34,810 bases of DNA from Actinomycetota bacterium (GTDB lineage Bacteria > Actinomycetota > Thermoleophilia > Solirubrobacterales > 70-9): positions 26,078 to 60,887 of the forward strand of contig VAYN01000015.1 of assembly GCA_005885405.1 (NCBI GenBank). The letters are read 5' to 3'. Made by a program: the position numbers and the translations under genes. Every line of letters begins with the position of its first letter. Position 1 is the first letter of the stretch. Under the pieces are notes generated by a model. The model was not told the DNA's origin. It worked only from the letters and a program-made list of their open reading frames with translations, and ran no database searches. Below, piece after piece: positions 21,671 through 34,710 of the stretch.

Positions 21671-22996
21671 ATGGACTCGGCTGAGAAGGTCTGCATCATC
21701 GGCGCCGGCGGCTCCGGCATCGTCGCCGCCCAGGTGTTGGATGCGCACGGGATCCCCTTCGACTGCTTCGAGAAGGGCTCCTACATCGGCGGTAACTGGC
21801 GCTACGAAAACGACAACGGGATGTCGTCCGCCTACCGCTCGCTGCACATCAACACCTCGCGCCGGGTGATGGCCTTCAGGTCCCTGCCGATGCCCGACCA
21901 CTTCCCGGACTACCCCGACCACTTCCAGATGGCCGCCTACTTCGATGAATTCGCCGACCACTTCGGGCTGCGGGAGAAGATCAGCTTCCGCACCGAGGTC
22001 GTGAACGCGAAGCCGGCCGACGGCGCCTGGGCGGTCACCGTCAAGGGAGAGGACGGGGGAGAGCGGACCGAGCGCTACAGGGCGGTGATCGTCGCCAACG
22101 GGCATCACTGGGACCCGCGCTGGCCCGAACCAGCCTTCCCCGGCTCAGAGGACTTCGAGGGCGAGCAACTGCACGCCCACCACTATCGCGAGCCGGACGT
22201 CCTGCGCGGCAAGCGGGTCCTGGTCCTGGGTCTCGGCAACTCGGCCGTCGACATCGCCGTCGAGTCCTCGCGGATCGCTGACAAGACCTTCATTTCAACG
22301 CGCCGCGGCGCCTACGTCATTCCCAAGTACATCAACGGCAAGCCGATCGACGAGCTCTCGAACCCGATCACGTCGATGACGCCGCTGGCGGTGCAGCGAT
22401 TCTTCGCGATGCGAGCCCTCGGCGTCGCCTCAGCCGCCGACCCCACCGCCTACGGCCTGCCCAAGCCCGACCACAAGCTCTTCGAGGCCCACCCGACCGT
22501 CTCTTCGGAGTTGCTGCCCAGGCTCGGCCACGGCGACATCACCGCTAAGCCCAACATCGACCGCTACCCCGGCGGCCGCACGGTTCGCTTTGTCGACGGC
22601 AGCAGCGAGGAGATCGACCTCGTCGTCTACTGCACCGGCTACAAGATGACTTTCCCGTTCTTCGACCCGAAGGTGTTCAGCGCCCCCGAGAACCGTCTGC
22701 CGCTCTACCGGCGGGTCGTCTCGGTCGAGCGCCCGGGTCTCTACTTCATCGGCTTCATCCAGCCGCTGGGGCCGATCATGCCGCTTGCCGAGGCGCAGTG
22801 CGAATGGGTCGCCGACCTGCTCGACGGCCGGGTGACGCTACCGCCGGCGGGGGAGATGAAGCGAGAGATCGCGCGCGAGGAACGAAAGCAGCGCAAGCGC
22901 TTCGTTGCCTCTAAGCGTCATACGGTCGAGGTCGACTTCCACCCTTATCTGCGCGAGATCCGGCGCGAGCGAAAGCGGGCTGAGCAGCCGGCTTGA
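21671..22996 (+). CDS. Flavin-containing monooxygenase
   Basis: The 441-residue protein has an FAD-binding GAGGSG (11-16) with E34 for the ribose, the FMO fingerprint FEGEQLHAHHY (162-172, fits FxGxxxHxxxY), an NADPH-binding GLGNSA (187-192), and the downstream YCTGY. These mark class B flavoprotein monooxygenases of the FMO type, which insert oxygen into N- or S-containing or carbonyl substrates. No membrane segment is obvious. Its 3' end overlaps a small minus-strand gene by 86 nt. It stands alone after the rpoBC terminator; the substrate cannot be told from sequence. Confidence 0.9.
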   Translation: MDSAEKVCIIGAGGSGIVAAQVLDAHGIPFDCFEKGSYIGGNWRYENDNGMSSAYRSLHINTSRRVMAFRSLPMPDHFPDYPDHFQMAAYFDEFADHFGLREKISFRTEVVNAKPADGAWAVTVKGEDGGERTERYRAVIVANGHHWDPRWPEPAFPGSEDFEGEQLHAHHYREPDVLRGKRVLVLGLGNSAVDIAVESSRIADKTFISTRRGAYVIPKYINGKPIDELSNPITSMTPLAVQRFFAMRALGVASAADPTAYGLPKPDHKLFEAHPTVSSELLPRLGHGDITAKPNIDRYPGGRTVRFVDGSSEEIDLVVYCTGYKMTFPFFDPKVFSAPENRLPLYRRVVSVERPGLYFIGFIQPLGPIMPLAEAQCEWVADLLDGRVTLPPAGEMKREIAREERKQRKRFVASKRHTVEVDFHPYLREIRRERKRAEQPA

Positions 22997-23243
22997 CGAC
23001 GCGGGTGCGCCCGCCGGGCGGGCAGGGTGGTGCCGGCAGCGCGGCGCCGCCACCGTGGGGGCCGCGACGACGTGGGCCCTGCGGTGACCGCGGTCGCGGC
23101 CGCCGCTTGAAGCCGCCATCCTCGTCGGTTGCCGCCTCCGGTTCGTCGTGCTGCTTGGCCGCCCAGTAGACGAGCCACATTGAGGCCAAGACCGGGATCT
23201 TGAGCACGACGGCGAGGAAGAAGATGGGCCAGAACCCCGTCAC
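22911..23243 (-). CDS. Small single-pass membrane protein, function unknown
   Basis: A GTG six bases after the stop of the HAD-like gene opens a 110-residue frame. Residues about 4-30 (FWPIFFLAVVLKIPVLASMWLVYWA) form one transmembrane segment, followed by an acidic stretch (HDEPEAATDEDGG) and a long Arg/Pro/Gly-rich tail. The close spacing to the upstream gene argues for co-translation. The last 86 bases are antisense to the monooxygenase, so the true protein end is less certain, though no earlier stop exists. I do not recognise a named family. Confidence 0.5.
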   Translation of the reverse strand: MTGFWPIFFLAVVLKIPVLASMWLVYWAAKQHDEPEAATDEDGGFKRRPRPRSPQGPRRRGPHGGGAALPAPPCPPGGRTRVVKPAAQPAFARAGSRADKGGSRPRPYDA

Positions 23244-23248
23244 CTGAG

Positions 23249-23707
23249 TCAGTGTAGAGAGGTGGCCCAGGCGGTCAAAGCCTCGACGTGGGCCTCCTCC
23301 AGGCCGAGGTGGGGCTCGGTGGGCACGAGCAGGGTCGGCGCCGCTCGGCTCTCAGCCCACTCGTAACAGCTGGCGTCGAAGTTGTCGTCGACCCAGGCGA
23401 TCGCCCGCTCGCCGCAGTAGTCCTCCAGCGCGGCCAGCTTCCAGTGGGCGCCACCGCTACGGGGAGCGACGTCGAAGCCGACGTGGGGCAGCTCCGGCAG
23501 GCCGAGAATGTGGGGGAGGTAGAAGTTCGCCTTGTCCTCCCAGCCGCTCGCCCAGACCAGCTCGAAGCTCTCTGAGAGTCGCAGCAGCCTGTCGCCGCAG
23601 GGCAGCGAGATGCAGTGCGGCACCCCGTCGACCAGCTGCAGCAGCGTATGAGCAGGCCGCTCCTCGAAGCCGAAGAGCGAGATGACGCCGTCGATGTCGA
23701 CGGCCAA
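23249..23707 (-). CDS. HAD-superfamily-like protein
   Basis: The 152-residue frame begins with a TTG, giving a first strand VDIDGVISLFG that matches HAD motif I (DxDGV, nucleophile Asp4 and acid/base Asp6). A later strand with conserved acids, AIAWVDDNFD, looks like motif IV. It lacks an obvious cap domain. HAD proteins are phosphatases or nucleotidases; no substrate is suggested. It follows rpsG by 20 nt on the same strand and precedes the small membrane protein by 5 nt, so it is probably in the rpsL-rpsG transcript. Confidence 0.65.
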   Translation of the reverse strand: MAVDIDGVISLFGFEERPAHTLLQLVDGVPHCISLPCGDRLLRLSESFELVWASGWEDKANFYLPHILGLPELPHVGFDVAPRSGGAHWKLAALEDYCGERAIAWVDDNFDASCYEWAESRAAPTLLVPTEPHLGLEEAHVEALTAWATSLH

Positions 23708-23727
23708 TAAAGGCTTAGGAGGCGAAG

Positions 23728-24198
23728 CTACCAGCGGTAGTGGGCGAAGGCTTTGTTTGCCTGGGCCATGCGGTAGATGTCGTCCTTCCGCTTCCAGGCG
23801 CTGCCCTGCTGCTGGTTGGCGTCGAGAATCTCCGAAGCGAGACGCTCGGCCATTGAGTACTCGCGACGGGCGCGGGCGAACTGGACCAGCCAGCGGACCG
23901 CGAGGGTGCGGGCGCGACGGGCGGGAACCTCGACCGGAACCTGGTAGGTGGCACCGCCGACGCGGCGGGAGCGAACCTCAAGGACCGGGGTCAGGGTTTT
24001 GATCGCCGACTCGAGGACCTCGACCGGATCTTCACCGCTGCGCTCGCCGACGATGGCGAGGCTGTCGTAGACGATCCGCTCGGCAAGGCTCTTCTTGCCG
24101 TCGCTCATCACCTTGTTGATCAGCTGCTGGACGAGCCGGTTGCGGTGTCTGGCGTCCGGCTCGATCGGCCGAATCTGTGCGGCGGAGCGGCGAGGCAT
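23728..24198 (-). CDS. rpsG: 30S ribosomal protein S7
   Basis: The 156-residue protein carries family hallmarks [67 protein letters not shown] and ends in KAFAHYRW. It nucleates the 30S head. The start codon overlaps the rpsL stop by one base (TAATG). It is read on the minus strand, opposite to fusA and tuf, which normally follow it. Confidence 0.97.
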   Translation of the reverse strand: MPRRSAAQIRPIEPDARHRNRLVQQLINKVMSDGKKSLAERIVYDSLAIVGERSGEDPVEVLESAIKTLTPVLEVRSRRVGGATYQVPVEVPARRARTLAVRWLVQFARARREYSMAERLASEILDANQQQGSAWKRKDDIYRMAQANKAFAHYRW

Positions 24199-24593
24199 TA
24201 CGAAGCTTTGACGCCGTAGCGGGAGCGGGCCTGTTTGCGATCAGAGACGCCGGCTGCGTCGAGGGTGCCGCGGACGACCTTGTAGCGGACGCCCGGCAGA
24301 TCCTTGACGCGACCACCCCTGATCAGAACCACCGAGTGCTCCTGGAGGTTGTGGCCCTCGCCGGGGATGTAGGTGGTGACCTCCATCCCGTTGGTCAGAC
24401 GCACACGGGCGATCTTGCGAAGCGCCGAGTTCGGCTTCTTCGGCGTCACCGTGGCGACACGGGTGCAGACGCCGCGGCGCTGGGGAGCGGCTACGCGCTT
24501 CTTGCGACCTTGGCCCGACTTGAGGCCCGGCGTCGCGGTCTTCTTCTTCGGGCTCTTGCGGCCCTTCCTGACAAGCTGATTCGTATTCGGCAC
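24198..24593 (-). CDS. rpsL: 30S ribosomal protein S12
   Basis: The 131-residue protein starts with GTG and reads [13 protein letters not shown]. It holds the decoding-centre loops [11 protein letters not shown] and [14 protein letters not shown], with wild-type lysines at the usual streptomycin-resistance positions. The first 103 bases overlap, in another frame, the end of the upstream membrane-protein gene, and no Shine-Dalgarno precedes the GTG. rpsG follows with a one-base overlap. Expression probably depends on the upstream gene's transcript or on an internal promoter. Confidence 0.96.
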   Translation of the reverse strand: MPNTNQLVRKGRKSPKKKTATPGLKSGQGRKKRVAAPQRRGVCTRVATVTPKKPNSALRKIARVRLTNGMEVTTYIPGEGHNLQEHSVVLIRGGRVKDLPGVRYKVVRGTLDAAGVSDRKQARSRYGVKAS

Positions 24594-25391
24594 GGCCGCG
24601 CATAGTAGAGCAGTCCGGCGAAAAGCAGCCCGCCGGCCGCGGCGAGCTCGGCGTAGAACCCGTCCTCGAGGACGGCCGAGGCGCCCGCGAAGCGGGAAGT
24701 CTGGCTGCCCTCATCGAGGCCGGCGGGGAGGTCGACGAGCAGGATCAGGGCGAGGGAGAGCAGCCCGAGAACCGCCACCAGCAGCCCCAGCCGGCGGGCC
24801 TCTCGGCGCAGCGCCACGACTCCGAGGGCGATCGCCGCGAGCCCGACCGGGACCAGGAGGTAGAAGTGGGCGGCGCCCGCCGTCTTCGCGGCCGTCGTCG
24901 GGACCTGCGCCACGTCCGGCAGGTCGGCGTACCCGGGCTGGCCGATCTCGACGGCCCGGTAGTCGATGCACTGCGAGACGACGAGGAGGGCGCCGGCGCC
25001 GATCAGGACGACTGCGGCGGCGCGGGCGGGAGTCACCACCCGGCTGGCGGCGGTTGCCGCACGGACCAGGAAGGTGCAGCAACGCCGGACGAGGCGGTCG
25101 CCGGCGGCGAGGCCCCGGAAGAAGAGAGCGAGCAGCGGCCGCAGGCGCGGCCAGAGCCAAGCCCAGACTCGGCGGGCGGTTCGGGCGCCGTGGTGCCAGG
25201 CCAGGAGCAGCGGTGGATAGGCGCGCTGGAGGCCGCGATCGGCGGCCCGATCGACCTGTCGGGACAAGCGCCGCCCCGCTGCTATCATCGCCGCTCGCTC
25301 AGGCAGTTTTCGCTGTTTCTTCGCAGGACGCTTCGCCGGGCCCTTGGGGGCCTTTTTTTGCGGCTTATCACCACTACTGAACTTAGGAACC

Positions 25392-25393
<2 letters not shown>
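24491..25393 (-). CDS. Multi-pass membrane protein heading the rpsL-rpsG unit
   Basis: From the ATG at 25393 the product has 300 residues. The N-terminus is Lys/Pro/Ala-rich ([20 protein letters not shown]). The middle contains about four hydrophobic helices: [58 protein letters not shown] and [16 protein letters not shown]. The C-terminal 34 residues are read from rpsL DNA in another frame and are Arg-rich, so they may be a recent run-on past a lost stop. The motif [15 protein letters not shown] between the helices is distinctive. A later ATG at 25288 would leave a 103-bp gap before fusA. I do not recognise the family. Confidence 0.55.
25339..25359 (+). other. Terminator-like hairpin in the fusA leader
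   Basis: GGCCC-TTGG-GGGCC followed by seven T residues lies 33 bp before fusA on the plus strand. The same bases encode KKAPKGP on the minus strand, so it could be a coding coincidence or an attenuator for fusA. Confidence 0.35.
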
Positions 25394-27503
<2,110 letters not shown>

Positions 27504-27549
27504 GCCCAACCGCGGCGGGACACTGAACCTGGCTATATTTCCCGGGTTG

Positions 27550-27577
27550 CCCGCAGGCAGGTAGAAGCTGCCGCGGG
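27550..27577 (+). promoter_or_regulatory. Hairpin in the fusA-tuf intergenic leader
   Basis: CCCGC/GCGGG encloses GGCAG/CTGCC with one bulged A and a seven-base loop, in the 143-nt gap before tuf. A weak TATATT (27534-27539) lies upstream, but I cannot confirm a promoter. Confidence 0.4.
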
Positions 27578-27646
27578 AAGTCCGCCCACGAGACTCAAGC
27601 ACTTAGATCAGACAGAACACGATTTCGAAAGGCGAAACGGAGAGAG

Positions 27647-28831
<1,185 letters not shown>

Positions 28832-28842
28832 CAACGCCACCA

Positions 28843-28950
28843 GGGACGGGCGCCTTGCCCGTCCCGAACCCCGCCTCCGGGCGGGGAGACAACTGCAAGG
28901 ACATACGACCGGGGCGGCGCCCCAAGCACAGGGGCCCCGCCCTCTTTGCG
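28843..28950 (+). promoter_or_regulatory. Structured leader of the S10 operon
   Basis: The 155-nt gap between tuf and rpsJ has three strong hairpins in a row: GGGACGGGC/GCCCGTCCC (28843-28865), CCCCGCC/GGCGGGG (28869-28886), and GGGGC/GCCCC (28911-28923), whose left arm could alternatively pair with CCGCCC before a short TCTTT. The first may end the tuf transcript; the last could be an attenuator. Confidence 0.45.
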
Positions 28951-28986
28951 CGGTAAAGCGAAGAGAAAGACAAGAGACGCACCGAA

Positions 28987-29307
28987 GTGGCAACCATCGC
29001 GGCACAGAAAATTCGAATCCGACTGAAGGCGTACGACCACGACGCCATAGATCGGGCTGCCAAAGAGATCGTCGAGACCGCCGAGCGCACCGGCGCGACC
29101 GTCTCCGGCCCGGTGCCGCTGCCCACCGAGAAAAACGTCTACTGCGTGATCCGCTCCCCGTTCAAGGACAAGGACTCGCGCGAGCACTTCGAGATCCGCA
29201 CCCACAAGCGGCTGATCGACATCCTCCAGCCGTCGCCGAAAACGGTTGACTCGCTGCAGCGCCTGGACTCGCTGCCGGCCGGCGTCGACATCGAGATCAA
29301 GCTCTAG
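28987..29307 (+). CDS. rpsJ: 30S ribosomal protein S10
   Basis: This 106-residue protein (GTG start) contains [34 protein letters not shown] and ends in [11 protein letters not shown]. It is part of the 30S head and is also NusE in antitermination complexes. It opens the S10 operon; rplC follows 8 nt later. Confidence 0.97.
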   Translation: MATIAAQKIRIRLKAYDHDAIDRAAKEIVETAERTGATVSGPVPLPTEKNVYCVIRSPFKDKDSREHFEIRTHKRLIDILQPSPKTVDSLQRLDSLPAGVDIEIKL

Positions 29308-29315
29308 GTGCTGCG

Positions 29316-29945
29316 GTGGCTGCGATTCTCGGCAAGAAGCTCGGCATGACCCAGGTCTTCCAGGAGGACGGCAGCGTCATCCCCGTAACCGTGATCGAGG
29401 CCGGCCCCTGCAAGATCACCGCTGTCCGCGACAGCGATCGGGACGGCTACTCGGCCGTGCAGCTCGCCTTCGGCGAGGTCAAGCAGGGCAAGCTCAGCAA
29501 GGCCGAGGAAGGCCACCTGAAAAAGGCCGGCGCCGCGCCGATGCGCCACCTGGTCGAGTTCCGCGACGAGGACCTCGGCGCCGAGGAGGGTCCGAAGGTC
29601 GGCGACGACGTCACCGTCGAGGGCTTCGAGGCCGGCCAGAAGGTCAAAGTCGCCGGGATCTCGATCGGCAAGGGCTTCCAGGGCGGGATCAAGCGCCACA
29701 ACTTCAGCCGCGGCCCCGTCAGCCACGGCTCCCACAATGTCCGTGCTCCGGGTTCGATCGGTGCCAGCGCCTTCCCCGCCCGCGTCTTCAAAGGGATGCG
29801 GATGCCGGGTCAGATGGGCAACAAGCGGGTCACCCAGAAGGGCCTCGAAATCGCCGACGTCGACGCCGAGCGCAACCTGCTGCTGATCAAGGGCTCGGTC
29901 CCCGGCTCCCGCAACGGAATCGTCGAGGTGCGGACCGATGGCTGA
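29316..29945 (+). CDS. rplC: 50S ribosomal protein L3
   Basis: The 209-residue protein starts with GTG (AAILGKKLGMTQVFQEDG) and has the central RHNFSRGPVSHGSHNVRAPGS and RMPGQMGNKRVTQKGLEI. L3 reaches the peptidyl-transferase centre and is one of the first large-subunit assembly proteins. Its end overlaps rplD by 8 nt. Confidence 0.97.
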   Translation: MAAILGKKLGMTQVFQEDGSVIPVTVIEAGPCKITAVRDSDRDGYSAVQLAFGEVKQGKLSKAEEGHLKKAGAAPMRHLVEFRDEDLGAEEGPKVGDDVTVEGFEAGQKVKVAGISIGKGFQGGIKRHNFSRGPVSHGSHNVRAPGSIGASAFPARVFKGMRMPGQMGNKRVTQKGLEIADVDAERNLLLIKGSVPGSRNGIVEVRTDG

Positions 29946-30555
29946 CGCGAAAGCACCCGTCCTCGGCAAGAGCGGCAAAGCCGACCTGCCGAAAGAGCTC
30001 TTCGCCGAGCCCTTCCACCAGTCGCTGGTGCACGAGGCCGCGCGCGCCGACCTCAACGCCCGCCGCCAGGGCACGGCATCGACCCTGACCCGCGGCGAGG
30101 TCTCCTTCACGACCGCCAAGGCCTGGCGCCAGAAGGGCACCGGCCGCGCCCGCGTCGGCACGCTCGGCGTCCCCAACCGCTTCGGCGGCGGCGTCGCCTT
30201 CGGCCCGAAGCCGCGCAAGTACACGGTCAAGGTCAACCGCAAAGCCCGCCGCCGGGCGATGCGCTCCGCCCTCTCGGTCCACGCCGAGCGCGGCTCGGTC
30301 GCCGTCCTCGACGCCAAGGACTTCGAGACGCCGTCGACCAAAGCCGCCGCCCAGGCTCTGGCCAAATGGGGCGCGAAGAACCCGATCCTCCTCCTCGTCA
30401 CCGCCGAGGAGATCGGCGCGATGAAGAGCTTCCGCAACCTTCCCCGCACCCACGTGCTCGAGGTCGGCGCCGCCGGCGTCGCCGACGTGATCGGCGCCGC
30501 CGCCGTCGTCCTCTCCGAAACCGCGCTGGAAACCCTGAAGGAGAGGCTCTCCTGA
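29938..30555 (+). CDS. rplD: 50S ribosomal protein L4
   Basis: The 205-residue protein has the exit-tunnel loop RQGTASTLTRGEVSFTTAKAWRQKGTGRARVGT and later AKDFETPSTKAAAQAL. It lines the nascent-chain tunnel; in some bacteria L4 represses the S10 operon. It overlaps both neighbours (8 nt with rplC, 1 nt with rplW). The N-terminal 20 residues are somewhat diverged from the usual VLDxxG start. Confidence 0.96.
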   Translation: MADAKAPVLGKSGKADLPKELFAEPFHQSLVHEAARADLNARRQGTASTLTRGEVSFTTAKAWRQKGTGRARVGTLGVPNRFGGGVAFGPKPRKYTVKVNRKARRRAMRSALSVHAERGSVAVLDAKDFETPSTKAAAQALAKWGAKNPILLLVTAEEIGAMKSFRNLPRTHVLEVGAAGVADVIGAAAVVLSETALETLKERLS

Positions 30556-30848
30556 TGGACCCCCGCACGATCCTCATCCGCCCGGTGATTTCGGAGAAGA
30601 GCTACGCCTTGATCGCCGAAGGCAAGTACACCTTCCGGGTCGACGACCGCGCCCACAAGACCCAGATCGCGCAGGCGGTCGAAGAGGTCTTCGGCGTCGA
30701 CGTCGCCGGGGTCCGCACCGCGAAAGTGCGCTCGAAGCCGAAGCGCCGCGGTCTGACCAAAGGCCGCACCCGCGCCTGGAAGAAGGCGATCGTCCAGCTC
30801 GCCCCGGGCGAGCGGATCGAGCTGTTCGAGGGCGCCGAGACCGCCTAG
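30555..30848 (+). CDS. rplW: 50S ribosomal protein L23
   Basis: The 97-residue L23 starts at the ATG in TGATG, overlapping the rplD stop by one base; a longer in-frame reading from 30366 is antisense-like filler within rplD. Landmarks are MDPRTILIRPVISEKSY, YTFRVDDRAHKTQIAQAVEEVFGV and RGLTKGRTRAWKKAIVQL. L23 sits at the tunnel exit and docks trigger factor and SRP. Confidence 0.96.
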   Translation: MDPRTILIRPVISEKSYALIAEGKYTFRVDDRAHKTQIAQAVEEVFGVDVAGVRTAKVRSKPKRRGLTKGRTRAWKKAIVQLAPGERIELFEGAETA

Positions 30849-30860
30849 GAGACCTGAGAG

Positions 30861-31706
<846 letters not shown>

Positions 31707-31708
31707 AG

Positions 31709-31972
31709 ATGGGACGTTCGACGAAAAAGGGCCCGTGGGTCGAGGAGCGCCTGATGGGGCGGATCACCGCCCTCAACGAGGCCGGTAACAAACAGATGCT
31801 GAAAACCTGGTCGCGGACCTCGACGATCTTCCCGGAGATGGTCGGTCACACGATCGCCGTCCACGACGGCAAAAAGCACGTCCCGGTCTTCATCTCGGAG
31901 TCAATGGTCGGGCACAAGCTCGGCGAGTTCGCTCCGACCCGGACCTTCCGCTCGCACGGTGGCAAGGAATAA
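31709..31972 (+). CDS. rpsS: 30S ribosomal protein S19
   Basis: The 87-residue protein ([16 protein letters not shown] ... [34 protein letters not shown]) is standard S19, which forms a head complex with S13. The ATG at 31709 follows the rplB stop by 2 nt; the longer in-frame extension to 31604 lies inside rplB and is rejected. Confidence 0.96.
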   Translation: MGRSTKKGPWVEERLMGRITALNEAGNKQMLKTWSRTSTIFPEMVGHTIAVHDGKKHVPVFISESMVGHKLGEFAPTRTFRSHGGKE

Positions 31973-31974
31973 CG

Positions 31975-32556
31975 ATGGCCGACGATAAAAAAGACAAAAA
32001 AGCTGCGAAAAAACCGGCTGCGAAATCCGACGCCAAAAAAGCGAAAGCCAAAAAAGCTCCGGCTAAAAAAGCGGAGAAAAAAGCAGCGAAAAAACCGGCG
32101 GCGAAAAAAGAGTCTAAAAAACCGGCGGCGAAAACCGACGTCAAAAAAGACTCCAAAGCTAAAAAAGAGCCAGCTAAAAAAGCCGCTCCCAAAAAAGCGA
32201 AAGCGCCGGCCGCGCCCCCCGTCGTCAAAGCCAAAGCCCGCTACGTGCGGATCGCCCCGCGCAAGGTGCGACTGATCGCCGATCAGGTGCGCGGCATGCA
32301 CATCGAGCAGGCGCGGGCGCTGCTGGCGTTCTCCCCCCGCGGCGCCGCCGAGCCGATCCAGAAGCTGATCAACTCCGCCGCCGCCAACGCGGAAAACAAC
32401 CACGACTTGATCGGTGACGAGATGCGCGTTTCCTCGATCACCGTCGACGAGGGTCCGACCCTGCGCCGCTTCCGCCCCCGGGCGATGGGCCGGGCGACCC
32501 CGATCAACAAGCGAACCAGCCACATTGCCGTGGCTCTAACCCCGGTGGAGGACTAG
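31975..32556 (+). CDS. rplV: 50S ribosomal protein L22 with Lys/Ala-rich N-terminal extension
   Basis: Residues about 86-193 are normal L22 ([20 protein letters not shown] ... [18 protein letters not shown]), which lines the exit tunnel. The first 85 residues are a histone-H1-like Lys/Ala/Pro extension ([14 protein letters not shown]...), coded largely by AAA triplets, giving many six-A runs in otherwise GC-rich DNA. Bacterial L22 is usually about 110-120 residues. No internal start with a ribosome-binding site is evident at the core boundary. Confidence 0.95.
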   Translation: MADDKKDKKAAKKPAAKSDAKKAKAKKAPAKKAEKKAAKKPAAKKESKKPAAKTDVKKDSKAKKEPAKKAAPKKAKAPAAPPVVKAKARYVRIAPRKVRLIADQVRGMHIEQARALLAFSPRGAAEPIQKLINSAAANAENNHDLIGDEMRVSSITVDEGPTLRRFRPRAMGRATPINKRTSHIAVALTPVED

Positions 32557-32558
32557 GC

Positions 32559-33412
<854 letters not shown>

Positions 33413-33413
<1 letters not shown>

Positions 33414-33832
33414 TGTTGATGCCGAAACGCGTTAAGCACCGCAAACAGTTCCGCGGCCGCATGCGCGGCAACACGAAGGGCGGCAGCAGCGTCGCCTTCG
33501 GCGAGTACGGGATCAAGGCGGTCGAGCGCGGCTGGATCACCAACCGCCAGATCGAGGCCGCCCGTGTCGCGATGACCCGCAAGATCAAACGTGGCGGCAA
33601 GGTCTGGATCAACGTCTTCCCGGACAAGCCGTACACGAAGAAGCCGGCCGAGACCCGGATGGGCTCGGGCAAGGGCAACCCGGAGGGGTGGGTCGCCGTC
33701 GTCAAGCCCGGCAAGGTGATGTTCGAGCTGGCCGGCGTCCCCGAGGAGCTGGCGCGCGAAGCGCTGCGCCTGGCGGGCCACAAGCTTCCGGTGAAAACCA
33801 AATTCGTCATGCGCGAGGGGGCCGGCGAGTAA
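33413..33832 (+). CDS. rplP: 50S ribosomal protein L16
   Basis: The 139-residue protein begins [19 protein letters not shown], with the first ATG overlapping the rpsC stop (TGATG). Other landmarks are [34 protein letters not shown] and [20 protein letters not shown]16 helps position tRNA in the A site. The stop overlaps rpmC by one base. Confidence 0.97.
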
Positions 33833-34047
33833 TGAAGGCGGCCGAGGTGCATAACCTGAAAGACGACGAGCTGGTGGCGAAACTGATCGACGCCAAGCAG
33901 GAGGCCTTCAACCTCCGCTTCCGGCACGCCACCGGCGAGCTCGAGAACAGCGCCCGCCTTGGAGCGGCGAAGAAGGACATCGCCCGGCTGCTGACCGTGG
34001 CGCGCCAGCGCGGCATCGATGTTGAGAAAGAGACCCGACGGATATGA
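33832..34047 (+). CDS. rpmC: 50S ribosomal protein L29
   Basis: The 71-residue protein ([39 protein letters not shown]) has the usual two-helix L29 pattern. The ATG overlaps the rplP stop (TAATG); a longer reading from 33688 lies within rplP and is rejected. The stop overlaps the rpsQ start by ATGA. Confidence 0.95.
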   Translation: MKAAEVHNLKDDELVAKLIDAKQEAFNLRFRHATGELENSARLGAAKKDIARLLTVARQRGIDVEKETRRI

Positions 34048-34706
34048 GCGACGACGAGCAGAAAAAAGACGAGACGACTGAGGAGCCCCAGGCCGAGGAG
34101 ACGGTCGAGGAGGCCCCCGCGGCTGAGACCGCGGAGGAGGCCCCTGCCACCGAGGAGCCCGCTGCCGCTGAGGAGGCGCCCGCTGAGGAGGCTCCCGCCG
34201 AGGAGGCTGCTGAGGCCCCTGCCGCCGAAGAGGCTCCCGCCGAGCCCAATCCCGAGGACGATCTTCCCTGGAAGGAGAGGCGGCGGCTGCAGAAATCGCG
34301 CCGGCAGCCGCGCAAAGCCAATCCTTCCGATCCCGCGGAGCGCGCCGCGCAGCGGGCCGAGGAACGACGGGTCAGAGCAAATCTGCGCCGCAAGCAGCGC
34401 GAGGCCGCGAAGGCGGAGCGCACCCCCGGCACCGGCACCCCGCCGGCCGAGCGCGAGGCGAACGCGGCCAAGGTGCGGCAGGGGATCGTCGTCTCCAGCA
34501 AGGGCGACAAATCGATCACGGTCCGCATCGACATCGCCCGCCGCCACCGCACCTACGAGAAGATCGTCCGCAGCTCGACCAAGCTGCACGCGCACGACGA
34601 GCGCAACGAGGCCGGCGAGGGCGACGTCGTCCGCGTGGTCGAGACCCGGCCGCTCTCCAAGACCAAGCGCTGGCGCCTGGTCGACGTCGTGGAGAAGGCG
34701 AGGTAG
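34044..34706 (+). CDS. rpsQ: 30S ribosomal protein S17 with very long N-terminal extension
   Basis: Only residues about 139-220 are S17 ([20 protein letters not shown] ... [35 protein letters not shown]), an OB-fold protein of the 30S body. Residues 1-74 are almost wholly Glu/Ala/Pro, and 75-128 are Arg/Lys-rich with helix-forming repeats. The ATG overlaps rpmC by 4 nt, which supports this early start; no better start is evident nearer the core. Bacterial S17 is usually 80-110 residues. Confidence 0.93.
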   Translation: MSDDEQKKDETTEEPQAEETVEEAPAAETAEEAPATEEPAAAEEAPAEEAPAEEAAEAPAAEEAPAEPNPEDDLPWKERRRLQKSRRQPRKANPSDPAERAAQRAEERRVRANLRRKQREAAKAERTPGTGTPPAEREANAAKVRQGIVVSSKGDKSITVRIDIARRHRTYEKIVRSSTKLHAHDERNEAGEGDVVRVVETRPLSKTKRWRLVDVVEKAR

Positions 34707-34710
34707 GGCG

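Noticed and set aside
31984-32200. Programmed frameshift at the A6 runs in rplV
   Set aside because: The runs lie as C-AAA-AAA-G in frame, not as the A-AAA-AAG slip heptamer, and no alternative frame leads to a plausible product.
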